Shown in pieces: positions 8,026 through 17,608 of a stretch of DNA of 64,000 nt (the first letter of the stretch is position 1; each line of letters starts with the position of its first letter). The position numbers were made by a program, and so were the translations under genes. The stretch comes from Gillisella vitis. GTDB taxonomy: Bacteria > Pseudomonadota > Alphaproteobacteria > Rhizobiales > Rhizobiaceae. Location of the stretch: contig NZ_CP056047.1 of assembly GCF_021559775.1 (NCBI RefSeq), positions 2,356,001-2,420,000 of the forward strand, read 5' to 3'. The notes below the pieces were generated by a model that had not been told where the DNA came from, did no database searches, and was given only the letters and a program-made list of their open reading frames with translations.

Positions 8026-9677
8026 AGCGCCCAAAGCTAAGCCCCACAGTTAGCCCAAAGGATTTCCGGGAAAACCTTGCCCGGATGGCCGACGAACTGG
8101 CCCGCTGGGTGGACCTGTCCGTCACCGCCTTTGCCGCCGATCCCAGGGCCAAGGCGGAACGGCTTGCGAAGGCAAAGCACCCGGAGACCGGCTTTCGGTT
8201 TTTCCTCGAAACCTATCTGCCGCATTATGTGAAGGGCGACCACAGCCGGTTCCATGAAGAGATTTTTGCCCGTGTGCCGCAAATTCTAACGTCAAGCAAA
8301 GGCGTTAGAGACCTGTTCATTGCACCGCGCGGCTCATCCAAGTCCACCCATATGTCGCTCGGCTTTGCGCTCTATTGCCTCTGTCTGGGATACAAGCGTT
8401 ATATTCTTGAGGTCTGCGACGTGTATGCTCAGGCGGCTTTGCTGATCGAGGCGATCAAGGCCGAGTTGACAACCAATCCGCGTCTAGCCCATGACTTTCC
8501 GGAGGCGACCGGCCAGGGCCGCGTCTGGCGCGAGGGCGAAATCGTCACCGCCAACAATATCCGGGTTGAGGGGCTTGGCGCGCTGCAAAAGCTGCGTGGC
8601 CGTCGCCATGGTCCCTATCGCCCCGACCTGATGTTTTTTGACGATCTCGAAAACGACGAGGCTGTAAGAAGCCCAGAGCAGCGCAAGAAGCTGGAAACAT
8701 GGATCAAACGCGCCGCCCTGAAGGTTGGCCCGCCCGATGGCTCGATGGATGTGGTCTGGGTTGGCACCGTCTTGCATTATGACGCCGTGCTGGTGCGGGC
8801 GGCAAAGTCGCCGGTTTGGCGGGTGGCCGAGTTTCAGGCCATCATGCGCTTTCCCGACCGCATGGATCTGTGGGACCGGTTCGAAGAGTTTTATCACAAC
8901 CAGGGCGAGGACGCCGCCCGCGCATTCTATGATGTCAACAAGGCGGATATGGACGTCGGGGCCGTGGTCAACTGGCCGTCGATGCAGCCGCTTGTCTGGC
9001 TGATGTTGGAGCGCGCTAGCGATCACGACAGTTTCCAGACGGAATACCAGAATAAGCCGATCAGTGAAGGCAGTCCGTTCAAGGATTTGACTTACTGGAC
9101 ACTCAAGCGCAGCGACCTGATTTTCTTCGGCGCGCTGGATCCGTCGCTTGGTAAAAAGGGTCATGGCCGCGATCCGTCCGCCATTCTGATCGGTGGGTTC
9201 AATCGGCTGACCGGCACCATGGATGTGGTGGAAGCCTCGATCCGCCGCCGACTGCCGGATGTGATCATTGCCGACATTATAGCCCTTCAGCGCGAATATC
9301 GTTGCCTGTTGTGGTTTGTCGAGGCGGTACAGTTTCAAGAATTCTTGCGCACGACGTTGATGGTTGAGGCAGCAAAGCAAGGCGTCGGGATTTCTGCCGT
9401 GCCGATCACGCCACATGCCGACAAGGATCTCCGCATTGAGCGGCTCCAGCCGCCGATTGCTGCCGGGCTGATCCGCCTCAACCAGACCCAACAGACGCTG
9501 ATTGACCAGTTGCAACAATGGCCCAATGCCGACCACGATGACGGGCCGGATGCGCTCGACATGCTGTGGCAAAACACGCTGCTTTATGCCGGTGGCCAGC
9601 AGGCCGGTGGTGCCAGCGCTGGCGTGATGACTGCTGCCGCTGCGGGCTCTGACAATTATGGAGACTACCGACTGTGA
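8022..9677 (+). CDS. Terminase large subunit (Mu gp28-like)
   Basis: 551 aa, the packaging motor and headful nuclease. A Walker A-like motif APRGSSKST is at residues 101-109 and a Walker B motif LMFFDDLEND at residues 203-212. A nuclease-domain Asp motif (FGALDPSLGKKGHGRD) is near residue 370 and an acidic pair (DHDDGPDALD) near residue 505. Length and position between DUF1804 and portal fit Mu gp28. Its stop overlaps the GTG start of the portal gene. Confidence 0.95.
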   Translation: MKRPKLSPTVSPKDFRENLARMADELARWVDLSVTAFAADPRAKAERLAKAKHPETGFRFFLETYLPHYVKGDHSRFHEEIFARVPQILTSSKGVRDLFIAPRGSSKSTHMSLGFALYCLCLGYKRYILEVCDVYAQAALLIEAIKAELTTNPRLAHDFPEATGQGRVWREGEIVTANNIRVEGLGALQKLRGRRHGPYRPDLMFFDDLENDEAVRSPEQRKKLETWIKRAALKVGPPDGSMDVVWVGTVLHYDAVLVRAAKSPVWRVAEFQAIMRFPDRMDLWDRFEEFYHNQGEDAARAFYDVNKADMDVGAVVNWPSMQPLVWLMLERASDHDSFQTEYQNKPISEGSPFKDLTYWTLKRSDLIFFGALDPSLGKKGHGRDPSAILIGGFNRLTGTMDVVEASIRRRLPDVIIADIIALQREYRCLLWFVEAVQFQEFLRTTLMVEAAKQGVGISAVPITPHADKDLRIERLQPPIAAGLIRLNQTQQTLIDQLQQWPNADHDDGPDALDMLWQNTLLYAGGQQAGGASAGVMTAAAAGSDNYGDYRL

Positions 9678-11074
9678 GCCGCAAGAACCGCAAAACCCGC
9701 GCCAGCTTTGCCGACACCGCGACCGCAGAGACCCGGAAAAACCTGCCAAGCGAGGCCGGGACGCTGATTGCCGATGTCAAAAACGACATTACAATCCCGT
9801 TTTATACCGGCGCGCTGCAACACGCCGACGACACGCTCCTCCAGCGCGGCGGTGGCAAGGGTCTTAAAATATATGACGAGATCAAGCGTGACACCCACGC
9901 CTCGGCCTGTCTTGCAAAGCGCAACAAGCATCTGGTAGCCCGTGAATGGGAGGTGGTTCAGGCATCTGACAAACCTCTTGATGTCGCGGCGGCGGATTTC
10001 GTGCGGGCCACCCTGAAGGACATGCCCTTCGACGGCATCTGTGAAGATTTGTCTGGCGGCGCGATCCTGAAGGGGTTTGCGGTTTCGGAGAGCATTTGGG
10101 CGAGAGACGGCAACCGGATCAAGCCGCAGCGCATCGTCAGCCATGACCAGCGCCGTTTTGCGTTCGGTCAGGACGGTCGGCCACGGCTGCGCACCTGGAC
10201 GAACATGAATGACGGGATAGAGCTGCCGGAGCGGAAATTCATCGTCCACCGCCACGGCGTGGTCGGCAACAATCCGTATGGTCTCGGCCTGGGCTATCAG
10301 TTGTTTTGGGCTGTGCTGTTTAAACGCGAAGGCATAGCCTTCTGGCTACATTTTCTCGACAAGTTCGCGGGGCCGACCGTTGTCGCCCAAACGCCCTACG
10401 GCATGTTGAGCGACGAGCAACAAAAGCTGCTGCACAATCTTGCCAATATCCGCACCAGCTCTGCCGTCACGGTGCCGGTCGGGACGGATGTGAAGTTTCT
10501 GGAGGCGGCGCGGTCCGGCTCCGTTAGCTATCAGGAATGGCTCGAATATTGGGACAAGCAGATATCCATCTGCATACTCGGCGAAACGCTGACCACCGAC
10601 ATCGGTTCTAGCGGTTCTCGTGCCGCCGCTGAGACCCATGCCGGGATGCTGGATTTGCTGGTGGACAGTGACGCTGATCACCTGTCGGACACGTTGAACG
10701 AACAGCTTATCCGCTGGCTGGTCGAGTACAACTTCCCCGGCGCTGCCGTCCCGCGTGTCTGGCGGGTGCGCCCATCTAACGAAAAGGCCAAGGCTGAAAC
10801 GCGCAAGGCCAGGGCTGAGGCAGCAAGCTCCGAACATGCCGCCCTGGTTGAGATCATCGCCACCGCCGCCAATATTGATGACGACGACACCGCCCGCGAG
10901 TTCATTACCTCGTTCGACCTAACCCATAGTCTCTCGGATCAGACGATTGATCGGCTGGTGGAAGCACGATTTGCCTTCATGGAAGGCAAGCGGCCAAAAC
11001 AGCAAATGCCCGATAACGCTCCTGCATTCTCCAGCCTGTTCGGGCCGCTCGGCTCAAAAAAAAACGACAGCTGA
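9674..11074 (+). CDS. Portal protein (DUF935, Mu gp29-like), shortened in zero frame
   Basis: 466 aa, GTG start overlapping the terminase stop. DUF935 blocks are present: SCLAKRNKHLVAREWEV near the N-terminus, the central KFIVHRHG and GLGLGYQLFW region, and ILGETLTTDIGSSGSRAAAE. The portal forms the dodecameric DNA gate of the head. The zero frame stops soon after a run of nine A (11056-11064). The usual C-terminal segment of DUF935 proteins appears to continue in the -1 frame and then runs without a stop into MuF, so a frameshifted portal-MuF product of about 980 aa is possible. Confidence 0.92.
   Translation: MSRKNRKTRASFADTATAETRKNLPSEAGTLIADVKNDITIPFYTGALQHADDTLLQRGGGKGLKIYDEIKRDTHASACLAKRNKHLVAREWEVVQASDKPLDVAAADFVRATLKDMPFDGICEDLSGGAILKGFAVSESIWARDGNRIKPQRIVSHDQRRFAFGQDGRPRLRTWTNMNDGIELPERKFIVHRHGVVGNNPYGLGLGYQLFWAVLFKREGIAFWLHFLDKFAGPTVVAQTPYGMLSDEQQKLLHNLANIRTSSAVTVPVGTDVKFLEAARSGSVSYQEWLEYWDKQISICILGETLTTDIGSSGSRAAAETHAGMLDLLVDSDADHLSDTLNEQLIRWLVEYNFPGAAVPRVWRVRPSNEKAKAETRKARAEAASSEHAALVEIIATAANIDDDDTAREFITSFDLTHSLSDQTIDRLVEARFAFMEGKRPKQQMPDNAPAFSSLFGPLGSKKNDS
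11056..11065 (+). promoter_or_regulatory. Candidate -1 frameshift site at portal/MuF junction
   Basis: Nine consecutive A followed by C. In the portal frame the codons are AAA (11057), AAA (11060) and AAC (11063), so 11059-11065 is the classic heptamer A AAA AAC. A -1 slip joins the portal to the open frame ending at 12615. Transcriptional slippage on the A run, or an assembly error in its length, are alternatives. Confidence 0.6.
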
Positions 11075-11133
11075 CGGCAAGCTTTGCCGATGACGCCGAT
11101 CCGGTCAGCGATCTGACGGATCAGCTCGAAGAT

Positions 11134-12615
11134 TTGGTCGCCAGCCTTTCCACCCGTCGCCTCAACACCATCCGCACTGCCATTGAAGCCGCGTCTGACT
11201 ATCCTGACGCCGCCCGCGCCATTCTCACCCTTGGCGCAAAATGGACCCCAGATGCACTTGGCAAACTGCTAGGCGATGGCTTGGAGCTGGCGGCCCTTCA
11301 TGGACGCGAGGCCGCGTTTACTGACGGCGAGGACGATGACGCCCGCTTTGCCGACGCTGATGTGTTCAACCAGCCGTTCAAGGAGCAGATTGACTTCTTT
11401 ACCCAAAAGCGCGGCAAGCCGACCAAGGCCTGGACCGATGCCCTGCGCGGCACCCACGACCGCGCCTTTGTTATTGCCGGCGCCACCGATCTCGCCATGC
11501 TGTCGGATTTTCAGACCGCCATTGCCAGCGCCATGCAAAACGGCACCAGCTTCGCTGATTTCCAGAAGGACTTTGACCGGATCGTCGCCAAATACGGCTG
11601 GGCCTATAAGGGTGAACGTGGTTGGCGCAGCCGGGTGATCTTTGAAACCAATCTGCGTACCAGCCACATGGCCGGGCGGCTCAAGCAGATGCGCGACCCG
11701 GATGTGCTGAAGCTGCGCCCCTATTGGGAATATCGCCACGGTGAAACCCGCAAGCCGAAAACCCCACGTACCCAACATCTGGCATGGCATGGCAAATGCT
11801 ACCCGCATGATGACCCGTTCTGGCAGACCCATTTCCCGCCGAACGACTGGCATTGTTCCTGCGGTGTGCGCTCGCGCTCCCTGCGAGACCTGAAGCGTAT
11901 GGGCAAAGACGGCCCCGATCCATCACCCGAAATTCTAACGGAACCGATGAAAGACCCGCTGACCGGCCAGTTGATAGAGCAGCCGCAAGGCGTCGGTTAT
12001 GGCTGGGACTATCAGCCCGGCGACCTTTGGGAGCGCGGCTTGACGCCATCGAACCTGATGGAGCAAGGCCGCGAAGTCCTGGACAATCCGCGCATGGCGG
12101 TGGAGATCGACGTGGCGGCCCCACTCGACGAGCTGCTGAAGGCGGCAAAGCCGTTCAAGGCCAAGGCGCTCGAAGATGAGCTTGCCCCGGAGGACTATGT
12201 GCGAGCCTTTCTGGAGCCGTTTGGCGCTGACATTGGCAAAGCCGTGCTGTTCGAAGACGCGGCGGGCAACCGTATCCCTGTTTCCGATCTGCTGTTTCGA
12301 AACCGCGAAGGCGCATTCAAGGCGCTGAAACGCAATCGCCACCGCGTTATGTCGATGATGGCCGAGGCGTTGATTGACCCTGACGAGATCTGGATGGGTG
12401 TGGCCCGCAAGGTGGAAAGCGGCGACCTCGTGGTGGACCGCCGTTACATCCGTGTCGATCCGAAAACCGCCATTCAGATCGTATTCGAGATTGGCGAACG
12501 AGGTTGGGAGGCTATAACCAGCTTCGACTTCACCGACAAAAAGGGAGAGGCAGATTTTATTGCTCTTCAAAAGCGGCGCGTCGGCAAGCTGATCTACAAG
12601 CGCCCGGAAAAATAA
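11134..12615 (+). CDS. Phage head morphogenesis protein (MuF/gp30-like) with portal-like N-terminal segment
   Basis: The frame is open from 11017, but the only usual start before the MuF domain is TTG 11134, which has no clear ribosome site. The first ~85 residues resemble the DUF935 portal C-terminus rather than MuF. The MuF domain begins near FKEQIDFFTQKRGKPTKAW and includes THDRAFVIAGA, FQKDFDRIVAKYGW, the TNLRTSHMAGR block and the conserved W-H-P-H-C segment (HGKCYPHDDPFW, then WHCSCGVR). MuF proteins are minor head proteins needed for assembly and may be injected. A strong hairpin follows the stop. Confidence 0.88.
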   Translation: MVASLSTRRLNTIRTAIEAASDYPDAARAILTLGAKWTPDALGKLLGDGLELAALHGREAAFTDGEDDDARFADADVFNQPFKEQIDFFTQKRGKPTKAWTDALRGTHDRAFVIAGATDLAMLSDFQTAIASAMQNGTSFADFQKDFDRIVAKYGWAYKGERGWRSRVIFETNLRTSHMAGRLKQMRDPDVLKLRPYWEYRHGETRKPKTPRTQHLAWHGKCYPHDDPFWQTHFPPNDWHCSCGVRSRSLRDLKRMGKDGPDPSPEILTEPMKDPLTGQLIEQPQGVGYGWDYQPGDLWERGLTPSNLMEQGREVLDNPRMAVEIDVAAPLDELLKAAKPFKAKALEDELAPEDYVRAFLEPFGADIGKAVLFEDAAGNRIPVSDLLFRNREGAFKALKRNRHRVMSMMAEALIDPDEIWMGVARKVESGDLVVDRRYIRVDPKTAIQIVFEIGERGWEAITSFDFTDKKGEADFIALQKRRVGKLIYKRPEK

Positions 12616-12640
12616 AAAGGCCGGGAGCGATCCGGCCTTT
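12616..12640 (+). terminator. Hairpin after MuF gene
   Basis: AAAGGCCGG (12616-12624) pairs perfectly with CCGGCCTTT (12632-12640) around a 7-base loop, directly after the TAA. Only the three Ts of the stem end follow, so termination may be partial. The next plus-strand gene starts 81 bp further on. Confidence 0.6.
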
Positions 12641-12721
12641 GCGTCAACGGACTGGCGTGACCATCGCCGGTCTCGTCCGCTGACAAAAATAAATATACGC
12701 CCACTACAAGGAAAAGTCGAG

Positions 12722-13186
12722 ATGACCGGTATCAGCTACAAGGCGACCATTGACGACGCCGACATGCGCGAAAAGCTTGCCGAACTGATCGGCAAGATGC
12801 AGCGCCCGGCAGGCTTTTATAAAAACGTCGGCGAACATTTGCTGAATTCGGTCAAGGATAATTTCGAGAACGAAAGCGCGCCGGATGGTTCGCGTTGGAA
12901 AACCTTATCGCAAGCCACCCGTGATCAGCGTGAGAAAAAATACGGCCACGCCCCTACCGCAATTTTGAGGGCCTCCGGTGATCTGGCGAATTCTATCAAC
13001 ATGCAAGCCAGCGATACCGATGTGCGGATCGGTTCAAGCCTGATTTACGCCGCCATTCACCAGTTTGGCGGGGATGCTGGGAGGGGCAATAAGGTCAATA
13101 TTCCGGCGCGACCTTATCTGGGGCTGTCAGCAGCCGATGAGGATGAGGTGGTTGCGATTGCGGAAGAGTGGTTAGCGGTGGAGTGA
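12722..13186 (+). CDS. Phage virion morphogenesis protein (Mu gpG/gp31-like)
   Basis: 154 aa. The family pattern is clear: an N-terminal helix with MREKLAELIGKM, then DNFENESAPDGSRWKTLSQ, ILRASGDLANSI and the C-terminal YAAIHQFGG and IPARPYLGLS blocks. It belongs to the phage virion morphogenesis/tail completion family and acts in head-tail joining or tail assembly. It starts after an AAGGA-containing leader and is the last gene before the large minus-strand insert. Confidence 0.9.
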   Translation: MTGISYKATIDDADMREKLAELIGKMQRPAGFYKNVGEHLLNSVKDNFENESAPDGSRWKTLSQATRDQREKKYGHAPTAILRASGDLANSINMQASDTDVRIGSSLIYAAIHQFGGDAGRGNKVNIPARPYLGLSAADEDEVVAIAEEWLAVE

Positions 13187-13266
13187 TCCTTTCGTCGCCA
13201 ACCTAAAACCGATAGAAGCTCTTTTCAATCGACATGCTTTAAGAACCTGCATTTCCAAAAAATATA

Positions 13267-16101
13267 TTAGGGAAGGTCTGCAAGTATTTTGCGAGCTTGC
13301 ACCGAAGAAGGGTGTGTCGGACCCAAACTTTGCTCAAATATTTCCAGCGCGTCCTTTAAAAGTGGCTTTGCTGCGGCAAAGTCACATACGGCCATGAATA
13401 CCCCAGCAAGGTTGCACAGGCATACACCAGTAGATGGGTGCCGAGGCCCTTCAACCTTTTCGCTGATGTGAAGGGCGCGGTGAGACATTTGCTTTGCAGC
13501 AACATAGTCACCCCCGGCTACCAACACACCAGACAAATTGTTAAGGCATGCGCAGGTCAATCGGTGCTCCTGCCCGTTTACATTTTCGCTGATAGTGAGG
13601 GCGCGCTCATACATCAGCTTAGCAGAGACATAATCACCATTGGCTACGAGCAGTCCCGCGAAATTGTTGATAACCATGCTAGTCAATGGGTGATCCGGCC
13701 CGTGTACTTTCTCGATGATGTCGAGTGAACGCACATAGAGCGGCTTTGCTGCAGCATATTCGCCCATATCATGAAGCACGTTTGCTAGCGAATTAAGACA
13801 CTCGCCAGTGCTTGGATGGTCTGGTCCCACCATTTTCTCGCTAATAACGAGGGCTCGTTCAAGCAGTGGTTTTGCGGCGGGATTGTCTCCCATAGCCTGA
13901 AAAATTTGCGCTAGATTGTTAAGATTAACTCCTGTGGACGGGTGCTCTTCGCCTTCTGCCTTCTCGCTAATTGCCAGTGCGCGCTCATAGAGTGATTTTG
14001 CTGCCGAAAAGTCACCCAAATTACGAAATACGCCAGCGAGATTGTTGAGTTTTTTTCCTGTGTTAGGATGTTCAGATCCTTCCGACTTTATACCGATGTC
14101 TAGGGCTCGCTCAAACATCGTCTTTGCGGAAGCGTAGCTGCCAGTTACCTGCAAAAGGCTCGCATAATTGTTGAGTATTGTTGCAGTCTGAGAGTGATCC
14201 CGTCCATTTACATTTTCGCTGATCGCGAGGGCTCGCTCGAACATAGACCCCGCAACGGCATAATTACCCATATCCTGCATCAAGCGGGCGAAACTGTTAA
14301 ATATTGCGCAAGTGTTAAAGCCCTGGGTTTCGGGAGCCTTTTCAGCAATGGCTACTGCTCGTTCAAGCAGTAGCTTCGCAGCGATGTAGTCGCCCATGGC
14401 ATGCAAAACAGTTGCTAAATTACCAAGAATTGCAATGATATTTGAATGTTCCGAGTCATTAGCGCTTTCAGAAACTGCTAAGGCTTCAAGCCAAAGGGTC
14501 TTACAGGGCTCAAAAAGCGCCGCGTCCTGTAATGGTTTTGTCGCGACATACAGCCAACTTACATAATCTGAAGGGCCCTGCTTCTGCTTGAGATGAGCAG
14601 CTTCAAACAAAGCTGTAACTTTACCGGCGTTAAGCTCGAAATGTGTTTCAACTCTAGCCCTTTCCCAATAATGCTGGAACAGTGCGTCAATGGAAGAAGT
14701 TCTCTTCTCATCGGTCAATATTTGCTCAATTACGCTGGCAATAACTTTATGAAAGCTCAAAAAGCCATCCGATGACTGAGCGACGAATGATAGTTCCATT
14801 ATTTGATCAAAACTATCGAGCGGCACTGCTGTGCCAAACTTGGTGACGACCAAATCAAAGGCGGCTCTGTCAAAACGTTTGGCCACCGAAAGGCGTTCAA
14901 GAGTGGTCTGAATCCCAGCATCGTAATCACGAAGAACACGCCCAACGATCTCCCTACAGCGGCCTTCAAATGTTTCTGCAGAAACGACAAAACTTTCAGG
15001 CAAAGCCATGTTCTTGGCAGATAATGCGCGCCAGTGTTCAACCTGCAAATCAAGCATAAGGGGATAGACAGGCGCGCTTGCGCCTGAGGTCTCACGCGCA
15101 CCTTCAATGATAGCCGTTCGGATGTGCTCATCGTCAATCGGGATTGCTTTGAGAAAGGTGTCGGCATCTTTATCAGCAAGGCCACTCAACGAATGTTGAT
15201 TATTCAACAAATCATCTTGCCAGTCTGCTTCTTTCGCCCAAGGCAGGCTCTCCCTTGAGAAGAACACAGCTAGTAGGCCGTTTGTCTCCTTGAGAAAATC
15301 TCTAACATGACGATCAAAGGGGCTATCTGTCCAAACCGCGCCCGCACCACCTTGATCGAACACCCGCTCATATTCATCCATAAACAAAACAAAGCGGTCT
15401 TTCGGATTCTCCTTAAGATGATGGTTCAAGTCTTGTGCCAACATCCACGGCAACAGCTTTGAGAGCTCAAACGCGGGAAGCAGGTTGCCATCTCTGTAGA
15501 GCCTTTGAAGATATTCACGCGTTTGCTCGAGATAGATCTTCTTTCCCTTTTCAATTGTCCATTTTCCAATCCGCCTGAACACAAATCCAAGGCCGGGGAT
15601 TTCACTAATTGCTTCGCCAACAAGCTCCTTCGCAGTGTCGCTTCCCAACCAATTTGTGACTTCATCGACTGTACCTTCAGCGGCTTTGCTAGAGCGCCCA
15701 AGCCAAGGACTGACGAGAGAAGGAAAAGGCTGCTCGCCTCGCGTTCCTTCCCAAACCAGCGCCAATGCCAGATCGAAACAGGGCAAACTCAATCCAGCCT
15801 TTGCGAATTCATTCCGGATCCACACCAATAAGAGATCTGGATCTGTTTTTGGTTTGCCATGAAGATCAAGACAGGCACGTCGCAGAAAACTGTAGGAAGG
15901 CTCAACTGCACGATCCGTTTTGCGCATCAGTTCTCGGCAAAGGGCTGTTTTACCTTGCCCGCCAGCGCCATAGAATACCCGGATGATTACACTGTAATCT
16001 GGGATAGCAAACGCGGCATCCTCAAAGATTTTCTGTGGCTCTTCCCGATCTACAAAAATACGGGTCGCGGAGGGCAATTGGTCTGTTCTAATTGGTGGCA
16101 T
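13267..16101 (-). CDS. P-loop NTPase (STAND-like) with C-terminal TPR array; candidate defence protein
   Basis: 944 aa, opposite in strand to the phage operons. The Walker A motif GAGGQGKT is at residues 45-52 and a Walker B motif FVLFMDEYE at about residues 237-244. A helical region follows, then about ten 42-residue tetratricopeptide repeats from roughly residue 535 to the end, with the kinesin-light-chain-like pattern (LNNLA, GDY.AAK.L.ERAL.I.EK, then H.P.T). An N-terminal NTPase plus repeat sensor is the STAND architecture used in several anti-phage and signalling proteins. No separate toxic effector domain is recognised. Base composition looks AT-richer than neighbouring head genes, suggesting acquired cargo. 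A defence role is inferred. Confidence 0.85.
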   Translation of the reverse strand: MPPIRTDQLPSATRIFVDREEPQKIFEDAAFAIPDYSVIIRVFYGAGGQGKTALCRELMRKTDRAVEPSYSFLRRACLDLHGKPKTDPDLLLVWIRNEFAKAGLSLPCFDLALALVWEGTRGEQPFPSLVSPWLGRSSKAAEGTVDEVTNWLGSDTAKELVGEAISEIPGLGFVFRRIGKWTIEKGKKIYLEQTREYLQRLYRDGNLLPAFELSKLLPWMLAQDLNHHLKENPKDRFVLFMDEYERVFDQGGAGAVWTDSPFDRHVRDFLKETNGLLAVFFSRESLPWAKEADWQDDLLNNQHSLSGLADKDADTFLKAIPIDDEHIRTAIIEGARETSGASAPVYPLMLDLQVEHWRALSAKNMALPESFVVSAETFEGRCREIVGRVLRDYDAGIQTTLERLSVAKRFDRAAFDLVVTKFGTAVPLDSFDQIMELSFVAQSSDGFLSFHKVIASVIEQILTDEKRTSSIDALFQHYWERARVETHFELNAGKVTALFEAAHLKQKQGPSDYVSWLYVATKPLQDAALFEPCKTLWLEALAVSESANDSEHSNIIAILGNLATVLHAMGDYIAAKLLLERAVAIAEKAPETQGFNTCAIFNSFARLMQDMGNYAVAGSMFERALAISENVNGRDHSQTATILNNYASLLQVTGSYASAKTMFERALDIGIKSEGSEHPNTGKKLNNLAGVFRNLGDFSAAKSLYERALAISEKAEGEEHPSTGVNLNNLAQIFQAMGDNPAAKPLLERALVISEKMVGPDHPSTGECLNSLANVLHDMGEYAAAKPLYVRSLDIIEKVHGPDHPLTSMVINNFAGLLVANGDYVSAKLMYERALTISENVNGQEHRLTCACLNNLSGVLVAGGDYVAAKQMSHRALHISEKVEGPRHPSTGVCLCNLAGVFMAVCDFAAAKPLLKDALEIFEQSLGPTHPSSVQARKILADLP

Positions 16102-16398
16102 ATTTTTATCCCCTCAATGTTTCCTCATCTACAGTCAACGTGATCGATTAGACTTAGCTTGCCAAGACGCTGTAAGCGCCCTGATCATACAATTTCTGAT
16201 TTCAGCCATGGAGGTTCATCATTGATCGACTGTTTGGGTAGCGGCATGAACACCGCTAATATGTTGAGAACGTCCGTTAGACCCCCGTTAGAAACGGACT
16301 AAGGCCCCATCCAGCCTGCATCGCTGCACCACAATTGCAATGCGGGCTTGAAACTTCTCTCCGAGTGCCGCATGTTGGCGCTGTAACCCATTGATGAC
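16102..16398. other. Intergenic region between minus-strand NTPase gene and protease gene
   Basis: No gene is supported here. It must hold the promoter of the minus-strand NTPase gene. A hairpin with GTCCGTT (16272-16278) and its complement (about 16293-16299) is visible. The inverted repeat at 16399 closes the region on the right. Confidence 0.5.
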
Positions 16399-16420
16399 TG
16401 ACCGGACCCATGTCCGGTCA
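16399..16420. promoter_or_regulatory. 22-bp perfect inverted repeat, copy 2 (before protease/head operon)
   Basis: TGACCGGAC, centre CCAT, GTCCGGTCA; identical to copy 4. It is followed by TTTTGTTTTT, so as RNA it would be a good intrinsic terminator of plus-strand transcripts. It also lies 52 bp before the protease start, where Mu has the C-dependent promoter PI, so an activator operator is the alternative reading. Confidence 0.7.
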
Positions 16421-16472
16421 TTTTGTTTTTCGGCCTCAGGCATGGTCGCTCCATAGAGATTTTGGAGCAGAC

Positions 16473-17594
16473 ATGACCACCGCTTCCCAGACCGCCCGCA
16501 TCGAAGTTTTCCGGCCCGGCACATTCACGCCGATGGAAGGCACGTCGATTACCTATAGCGCCGCTGACCTGAAGGCGGCGGCGGATGCTTACGATCCTGA
16601 TACCGCCCCTGTTCCTGTTGTCGTCGGTCATCCGGCCACGGACGCCCCTGCTTACGGCTGGGCGCAAAGCTTCGACTATGACGCAAGCAGCCAACGGCTT
16701 TATGCGACGGTGGGTGAGATCGATCCGGCGTTCTCGGAAGCCGTGAAGGCCGGGCGCTATAAGAAAGTCAGCCTGTCATTCTTCCGGCCCGAAGCCTCGG
16801 CCAATCCTGTTCCCGGCACATGGTATCCGCGCCACATCGGTTTTCTCGGCGGCGCGGCTCCGGCGGTATCTGGCCTGAAGAACGTCCAGTTTTCCGCCCC
16901 TGAAGGCAGCGTCACCGTCAGCGCTGATTTCGGAGAGCGCGGCTTTGAAGAGGCTGCCAGCCTGTTTCGCAGCATCCGTGAATTCGTGATCGAGAAGTTC
17001 GGCATGGAAGACGCCGACAAGGCTCTGCCCGGTTTCCAGATCGATTGGCTGTCTGAAACCGAAATCCAGCCCCCCGCCAGCCGCCCGGCCTTTGCCGCGC
17101 GGCCTGCATCCCAACCACCAGAGAAGAAGGAGCCTGTTGTGGTCCAGACCAATGCCGACTTCGCCGCCCGCGAAGCCGATTTTGCTGCCCGTGAGGCGCG
17201 GCTGAAAGAGAGTGAGGCGAAAATCGCCCATGCAGAAAACGTCTCGTTTGCGGAGGGTCTCGTTACCGATTGCAAGCTGTTGCCTGCCTTGAAAGACAAG
17301 CTCGTTGCCGTCTTGAACGCCGTTCCCGGTGAAACGACCGTGTCCTTTGCGGCTGGCGAAGCCGCCGTTCCGGTCGCCCAGGCGCTGCGCGATCTTTTGG
17401 CCGCACAGCCGAAGATCGTGTCTTTTGGGGCGATGGATATGCCGGAAACGGGCGTTGACGAGAGCGCCGCCTCATTCGCGGCTGATGGTAAGCCGGTCGA
17501 TCAGGCCGGTCTTGAGCGGCACAACAAGGCGGTCGCCTATCAGCGCCAACATCCCGGCACGTCCTACATGGACGCCGTGCGGGCGGTTGGTTGA
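16473..17594 (+). CDS. Phage head maturation protease/scaffold (Mu gp32, I-like)
   Basis: 373 aa from ATG 16473, with GGAG at 16464-16467 spaced 5 nt. The N-terminal half matches Mu-type protease I: RIEVFRPGTFTPMEG, the AAADAYDP helix, VVVGHPATDAPAYGW and the AGRYKKVSLSFF block. The C-terminal half carries an Ala/Arg/Glu-rich coiled coil, expected for the nested scaffold (Z) region. It would cleave the scaffold during procapsid maturation. In Mu, an internal start yields the scaffold alone; an equivalent is not obvious here. Confidence 0.9.
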   Translation: MTTASQTARIEVFRPGTFTPMEGTSITYSAADLKAAADAYDPDTAPVPVVVGHPATDAPAYGWAQSFDYDASSQRLYATVGEIDPAFSEAVKAGRYKKVSLSFFRPEASANPVPGTWYPRHIGFLGGAAPAVSGLKNVQFSAPEGSVTVSADFGERGFEEAASLFRSIREFVIEKFGMEDADKALPGFQIDWLSETEIQPPASRPAFAARPASQPPEKKEPVVVQTNADFAAREADFAAREARLKESEAKIAHAENVSFAEGLVTDCKLLPALKDKLVAVLNAVPGETTVSFAAGEAAVPVAQALRDLLAAQPKIVSFGAMDMPETGVDESAASFAADGKPVDQAGLERHNKAVAYQRQHPGTSYMDAVRAVG

Positions 17595-17608
17595 GGGAGG
17601 GCGAGGAT

